The notes beneath the pieces are model-generated. The model searched no databases. It had not been told where the DNA came from and worked only from the letters and a program-made list of their open reading frames with translations. From assembly GCA_905182425.1 (NCBI GenBank), contig CAJJBP010000009.1, positions 1 through 64,000 of the forward strand: a stretch of DNA of 64,000 bases, given 5' to 3'. A program made the translations under genes and the position numbers. The DNA comes from an uncultured Planktomarina sp. (GTDB taxonomy: Bacteria > Pseudomonadota > Alphaproteobacteria > Rhodobacterales > Rhodobacteraceae). Shown piece by piece: positions 59,363 through 64,000 of the stretch. Numbering within the stretch: the first letter of the stretch is position 1; every line of letters begins with the position of its first letter.

Positions 59363-60754
59363 TCAAGATTGCAGAGAAGGGTTAACGCTTCGGTTTGAGG
59401 TGCCAACGCCCAGTGATTTAAGCTTTCTATGCAGCGCAGATCGCTCCATCCCAACAAAATTTGCAGTCCGGCTAATATTACCACCAAATCGATTAATTTG
59501 GGTCAAAAGATACTCGCGTTCAAACAGTTCGCGTGCGTCCCTTAGTGACATGGTAGCAAGGCTCCCTGATAAAACAATCTGACCATCTAAGCTATCACTG
59601 GGACTGTCATTAACCGGCAGTTCCTCAGCCTCGATCAAGTCTTTTGAGCGACCCATTATCAAAACCCTCTCAAGCATATTTTTAAGTTGACGAATGTTAC
59701 CAGGCCACATCATGCTCTCCAAAGTTCCTATTGCATCATCAGTAAGAACTCTCAAAGGCAAGCCCAAAGTAACGTGCAACTCTTGCATGATATCCTTTGC
59801 TATTAAACCAATATCTTCTCTACGCATCTCTAGACTAGGAACCTCTATGGGCACTACATTGAGGCGATGGTATAATTCTTCCCTAAAATTTCCAGCAGCT
59901 ATTTCTGCTTGTAAATCTCGTGAGCTCGCAGAAATAAAACGAATGTCTACCTTATGAACCTCAGTACCTCTGACGCGTGAAAAACTTTGATCCACTAGCA
60001 CTCTTAAAAGTTTACTTTGGGTTGATAGCGGTAAATCTACAATTTCATCAAAGAACATAATTCCGCGGTGAGCTGAATCCAATAAACCAGTTTGGGCACC
60101 CGCATTTTCAGCCTCAATTCCAAACATTTTAGCATCGGCCGTTTCAGGATCTAAAGATGCACAATTTACCACCGTCAATGGAATATCCAAGCGATTTGAA
60201 TTAGCGTGAATATAACGCGCCACTGTTTCTTTTCCGACACCAGAAGGGCCGGTAATGAAAACCCGCCCATTGGATTTTGTGACTTTATCTAGATTGCTTT
60301 TAAGGACCTTAAAAATGGCACTTTGACCTGTCAGTTTAATTGGCTGGTGATACTGACCACGTAAGGCTGTGTTTTCAGACCTTAAACGCGCAACCTCCAT
60401 CGCTCGTCTAACAACTACAATCAGTTGATCGATGTTAAAAGGCTTTTCAATAAAGTCAAATGCACCCTGCTTGATCGCCGCGACAGCTATTTCAATATTT
60501 CCATGTCCCGAAATGATGACGACAGGTACGTCAGGAAAATTTGCTTTGACAGATTTTAAAATATCAATGCCATCCATTGCGCTGTCTTTCAGCCATATAT
60601 CGAGAATGAGCATTGCGGGCCGCTCAATATTGATTTCACGCATCGCAGCACCCGACGTGCCCGCAAGGCGGGTGGTATAACCTTCATCGACCAAGATATC
60701 TGATACTAATTCACGGATATCACGCTCATCATCTACAATTAAAATGTCACCCAT
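59363..60754 (-). CDS. ntrX: Response regulator NtrX (AAA+ activator type)
   Basis: A 463-aa regulator with an N-terminal receiver (ILIVDDERDIRELVSDILVD; phospho-Asp in ILDIWLKD near residue 56), an AAA+ domain (Walker A ITGPSGVGKETVARYIHA; Walker B IMFFDEIVDLPL) and a C-terminal Fis-type helix-turn-helix (NISRTANFVGMERSALHRKL). Where sigma54 activators have GAFTGA, this protein reads AGAQTGLLDSA, so canonical sigma54 contact is doubtful. NtrYX links nitrogen, redox and envelope control in Alphaproteobacteria. Its start overlaps the ntrY stop (TAATG). Confidence 0.93.
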   Translation of the reverse strand: MGDILIVDDERDIRELVSDILVDEGYTTRLAGTSGAAMREINIERPAMLILDIWLKDSAMDGIDILKSVKANFPDVPVVIISGHGNIEIAVAAIKQGAFDFIEKPFNIDQLIVVVRRAMEVARLRSENTALRGQYHQPIKLTGQSAIFKVLKSNLDKVTKSNGRVFITGPSGVGKETVARYIHANSNRLDIPLTVVNCASLDPETADAKMFGIEAENAGAQTGLLDSAHRGIMFFDEIVDLPLSTQSKLLRVLVDQSFSRVRGTEVHKVDIRFISASSRDLQAEIAAGNFREELYHRLNVVPIEVPSLEMRREDIGLIAKDIMQELHVTLGLPLRVLTDDAIGTLESMMWPGNIRQLKNMLERVLIMGRSKDLIEAEELPVNDSPSDSLDGQIVLSGSLATMSLRDARELFEREYLLTQINRFGGNISRTANFVGMERSALHRKLKSLGVGTSNRSVNPSLQS

Positions 60755-63022
60755 TACGTCAATCCTTTATTTAAGCTACTCTCTTTGATCTGAGTAAGCC
60801 TTGGTAGTTTAATTATAGCTTTTGCACCGAAAGTTTTTTCTCTATTAAACGGTTGCGCGTCAATCAACTGAAAACTTCCGCCATGTTCTTCAATTGTTTT
60901 TAAAACGATAGATAGACCCAGTCCAGTTCCAGACGGGCGGTTAGTCACATACGGCTCCATCAAGCGACTTCGGTCCTGCGGAAGCCCTTTTCCATTATCA
61001 GAAATCATCAATGTAACTGTTTTGTCATCACCTTCGGCTACAACTCTTATTTCACCTGAGTAACCAGGTATTAATTCAATAAAATCTTCAATAGCCTCAC
61101 CAGCATTTTTTAAAAGGTTTGTCACAGCGCGGCCGATCATTGAAGCGTCAGCATCTATTAAGAGTTCTTCATCTGGCAAATCTAGTTTGAAATTAACACT
61201 TGGTTGACCACTTTCTTGCAGTAACACTGCACCCTTCAAAAATTCACCAAAGTTAAAAGGTTGCCGATCGGGTTCAGGCATCCGAGCAAACTGAGAAAAC
61301 TCGTCAACGATCCTGCGAAGTTCATCCGTTTGACGTACTATAACCGAAGTCATACTCTCCAATTGATCTGAATCATCTCCCAATTTTGGAGCAAATTTTC
61401 GTTTAATCCTCTCTGCAGTTAATTGAATTGGTGTTAAAGGGTTTTTTATCTCATGCGCGATGCGGCGGGCAACATCGCCCCAAGCAGCCATTCGCTGCGC
61501 ACTAACCAAGTCAGTCACATCCTCAAAAGTAATCACGTATCCTTCGGAAGTTTCGTGTTCGTTTGTTCGGAGAGTAATCCGAACAAGAAGACTTTCTAGT
61601 TTGCCATTCCTAACCAATTTAATTTCACGTTGCACAACATCAGTCACTGAACTGTTCAAAACAGAAATCAAATCTGAAAATTCAGGTACGACTTGATCCA
61701 AGAGACTATTCTCATCAATATCAGTTATCACTAAAACCTCGCTGCGCAGAGCGGTTTAAAAATGTAACAAAACCTAAGTTATCAACACCAATAACTCCAG
61801 AAGTCACTGAACTTAAAACTGAGTCAAAAAGCCGACGTCGTCTATCCACTTGATTGGAGCTTTCAATCAATGTATCTCTTTGACCCTTTAAACGATGGGT
61901 CATTTGATTGAAATAACGGGCTAACATCGCAATTTCGTCATCTCCAGTTATACCTTCAATACGCGCATCAAGGTCCCCCGCTCCAACCCTTTGAGCTGCG
62001 GCGGCCATCCTTCCGACGGGGCTAGCAAGACGCTCAGCAAACCAGAGACCGAGCCAAGTCGCAGTCAAAATTAAAATTACAGCAAAAGCTAGGTAAAGGA
62101 GCCCAAAATCAAAGAGAAGCCGCCCGCGATCAGACTCCAATTGATTATAATAATTGGCTGTTTCAGTGGTTTCACCCAATAGTTTTAGCAGCGACCCATC
62201 TACAGTGCGTGATAAATACAAAAAGTGGTTTGAATAACCCTGAAGCCTGATCAGTGCTCTAATTTCGTTGTGTTCCCAATCTTCGATAACCGTCACAGTA
62301 TTTCCCGAAGCGTTCTGAATTTGCACTTCCGTAGGCTTTTCAAAGTCAAACAAATAAGATGAAACGCCACGCAACCTGATTGAGCCCAAATTATTGATGA
62401 TATAAGTTTCTTTAAAGCCACGTTCGAATTCGACTTCAAATCGGCGCAATTCAGCGCTAAGCTCATTTTCACTTACACCAAAAGAACTTCTTCGATCTTG
62501 ATTGAGCTTATTAAGTAAAACTCCAAATACTTCCGCGTCTTCTACAATACCGGCCTGAGTTTGAGCATTGTAAGCCTGAGCGGCGGCAAGAGAACTTCCG
62601 ACGGCATTACGAACGCGATCAGAGAACCAACCCTCGAGTGCTTGGTTTACTGATAATACTGCGAAAAGAGCAACTAAAACGGTTGGGAATAAAGCAATCA
62701 CAGAAAAGGCTGTGGTTAATCGAAGATGTAATCTTGATCCCGCTGAGTGAGCCCGCCGAGCAGCCGCTATTTGGACTAAGCGTCCAATAAGCAGCGTTGT
62801 AACTACGATAATGTATACGAAATCCGCAATAAGAACAAAACGTAAAGAGCCTCGCCCACCTTCGATTGGTTGCATCGCATAAAAAGTTAAAAACACTAAT
62901 AGTGGGCCCAGAATTACCAATATAATTGTCAACATCGCATTAAAAGCGACTTTATGCCGTATATCGACAATTTTATCGATTAATGAGCTAATTATACCTT
63001 GGCGCATTATTGCGGACCTCAA
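60754..63022 (-). CDS. ntrY: Sensor histidine kinase NtrY, frameshifted
   Basis: Membrane histidine kinase, about 755 aa once joined. Membrane segments lie near residues 30-50, 65-85 and 110-130, then a long periplasmic part, another membrane segment (LYLAFAVILILTATWLGLWF), a HAMP domain (ASPVGRMAAAAQRVGAGDLD), PAS, HisKA (DVARRIAHEIKNPLTPIQL with the phospho-His) and the ATPase domain (GRAVTNLLKNAGEAIED, GTGLGLSIVLKTI). An extra G opposite CC at 61737-61738 breaks the frame inside the PAS domain; without it the text reads NRSAQRVLVITDIDEN. Confidence 0.88.
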
Positions 63023-63081
63023 CTGCAGTACCTAGATAACCATTAAACGTATGCGGCCAAAAAGCAACGATTGTTGCGCAA

Positions 63082-63999
63082 TTACATCAGCTTCCGACGC
63101 CTTTTTACGGCAATATCAAACTCATTAATCTTCTTTCGCAAAGTATTCCTATTTAAACCAAGCATATCAGCACATTTAGCTTGATTGCCGGCTGACGAAT
63201 ATAAAGCAATTTCTAGCAACGGGATTTCAATTTCTTTTAAAATGCGATGATAAACTCCTGGAGGGGGTAATTCTGCACCATGAAAATCAAAATAGCGCTG
63301 AACGTGAAATTGCACCGCATCGCCCAAGGTTTTTTCTCGTGAACCAATGCCAGTATTTAAGCTGGTGACACCTTTATTTAGTATAGATTCGAGAGCTAAA
63401 ATTTTTAAATCTGACCCAGCTGCTTCAAAAATCACCTGCCGCACAACGTTTTTTAGCTGTCTAACATTTCCAGGCCACTCAAACGCCCTCAATGCATTCA
63501 GACAATCATGATTAAATTCATATGGCTCTGAATTCCCCATCTCGGATATAAAATGGGCGGCAAGGACTGGAATATCTTCAACGCGATCTCTCAAGGCTGG
63601 AACCTCAAGTTGAAGACTAGAAATTCGAAAGAATAAATCTTGTCTAAACTTACCGTCGTCGCAATCGGCACAAATTTTCTGATTAGCTACACAAATTAAA
63701 CGCGTTGATAAAGATTCTGGTTCCCCGAGGATATTTAGCAGCTTTAATTGTGCGCTTGCTGATAAGTCGCTCACACCATCAACAACGAGAGTACCGTCTT
63801 TCGCGAGATCAATAGCTCTATCCAACTGATCTTGATCCTCAGCAATTGTGGGGTCAACAACAATGTAAGGCGCGGCGGATCTACTCGAAAGATTATGTAA
63901 ACCTTTTGCAACAGTTGATTTTCCAGAACCCGGTTCTCCATAAATTAATATAGGAGCGCTTGAGACCAATGCCCGAGCAATTAACCTATAAAGTTCCTG
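63082..63999 (-). CDS. ntrC: Nitrogen regulator NtrC, partial (5' end outside window)
   Basis: The AAA+ and DNA-binding parts of NtrC; the receiver domain lies beyond the window edge. The open frame enters at the edge (QELYRLIARALVSS), has Walker A IYGEPGSGKSTVAKGL, an arginine-finger region RQDLFFRISSLQLEVPALRD, FEWPGNVRQLKNVV, and a Fis-type helix-turn-helix (NQAKCADMLGLNRNTLRKKI). It has no GAFTGA loop and its Walker B reads GTLVVDGVSDL, without the usual DE. This matches Rhodobacter-type NtrC, known to work without sigma54. It is upstream of ntrYX. Confidence 0.9.
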   Translation of the reverse strand, partial: QELYRLIARALVSSAPILIYGEPGSGKSTVAKGLHNLSSRSAAPYIVVDPTIAEDQDQLDRAIDLAKDGTLVVDGVSDLSASAQLKLLNILGEPESLSTRLICVANQKICADCDDGKFRQDLFFRISSLQLEVPALRDRVEDIPVLAAHFISEMGNSEPYEFNHDCLNALRAFEWPGNVRQLKNVVRQVIFEAAGSDLKILALESILNKGVTSLNTGIGSREKTLGDAVQFHVQRYFDFHGAELPPPGVYHRILKEIEIPLLEIALYSSAGNQAKCADMLGLNRNTLRKKINEFDIAVKRRRKLM

Positions 64000-64000
64000 C

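Overview
The window looks like a chromosomal segment from a low-GC member of the Rhodobacterales (Roseobacter-like Alphaproteobacteria). The main evidence is gene order: ntrC-ntrY-ntrX-trkA-trkH-hfq-hflX, an iscR/cysteine desulfurase/sufBCD locus with two YIP1-type membrane proteins, recA followed by alaS, and a YicC-Gmk-gamma-carbonic-anhydrase cluster. Alphaproteobacterial control signals also fit: a GTTC-N7-GTTC SOS box at recA and an Irr/ICE-like palindrome upstream of iscR-suf. I see no prophage, transposon, CRISPR array or integrated island. The content is almost entirely core metabolism and information processing.

Layout. 1-1166: end of cbiD and cobK (cobalamin). 1.7-4.0 kb: a serine esterase, an HNH endonuclease and a convergent orphan radical SAM protein. 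4.2-8.0 kb: zwf-pgl-pgi (oxidative pentose phosphate/Entner-Doudoroff entry) behind a LacI-type palindrome. 8.3-16.5 kb: alpha/beta hydrolase, then the iron-sulfur operon iscR-csd-sufB-sufC-sufD-yip1-yip1-sufS, in which sufS is shattered by indels. 16.6-18.8 kb (minus): tRNA-Gly(CCC) and a RACo-like ferredoxin/ASKHA protein. 19-26.2 kb: guaB-rsmB, recA, alaS-DUF1330. 26.2-29.2 kb (minus): typA and a GlxA-type AraC regulator. 29.4-34.7 kb: class II DAHP synthase, yicC-gmk-gamma carbonic anhydrase, Fe-alcohol dehydrogenase. 34.8-36.7 kb (minus): rpsB-tsf, with a tandem-repeat tail on S2. 36.9-40.1 kb: psuK-psuG (pseudouridine breakdown), DUF502, ArgO/LysE exporter. 40.1-42.8 kb: a candidate minus-strand small RNA, a YejA-like binding protein and a nonsense-mutated aquaporin. 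42.8-45.7 kb: XRE-cupin regulator, acyl-CoA ligase, DsbA/FrnE. 45.7-49.5 kb (minus): mfd and a small membrane protein. 49.7-54.8 kb: hemB, SYLF lipoprotein, 3-hydroxyisobutyrate dehydrogenase-like enzyme (minus), penicillin acylase-like hydrolase. 54.8-64 kb (minus): hflX-hfq-trkH-trkA-ntrX-ntrY-ntrC.

A dominant feature is the number of broken reading frames. Single-base indels in short homopolymers interrupt cbiD, the HNH gene, rsmB, aroG, the YejA-like gene (twice), the dehydrogenase, the acylase, hflX and ntrY. Protein conservation continues on both sides of each break. In most of these genes this looks more like sequencing or assembly error than decay. sufS (about ten indels in 0.7 kb) and the aquaporin (two in-frame stops, no frameshift) are different and may be real pseudogenes.

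The most original signal is a compact small-RNA gene on the minus strand at 40078-40187. It has a sigma70-like promoter with a 17-bp spacer, a ~75-nt transcript with a 7-bp hairpin and an unpaired linker, and a strong U8 terminator. Other points worth a look are the five-copy 30-bp repeat forming the S2 tail, a perfect 32-bp palindrome upstream of recA, sigma54-type regulators lacking a proper GAFTGA loop, and convergent gene pairs that share their stop codons.
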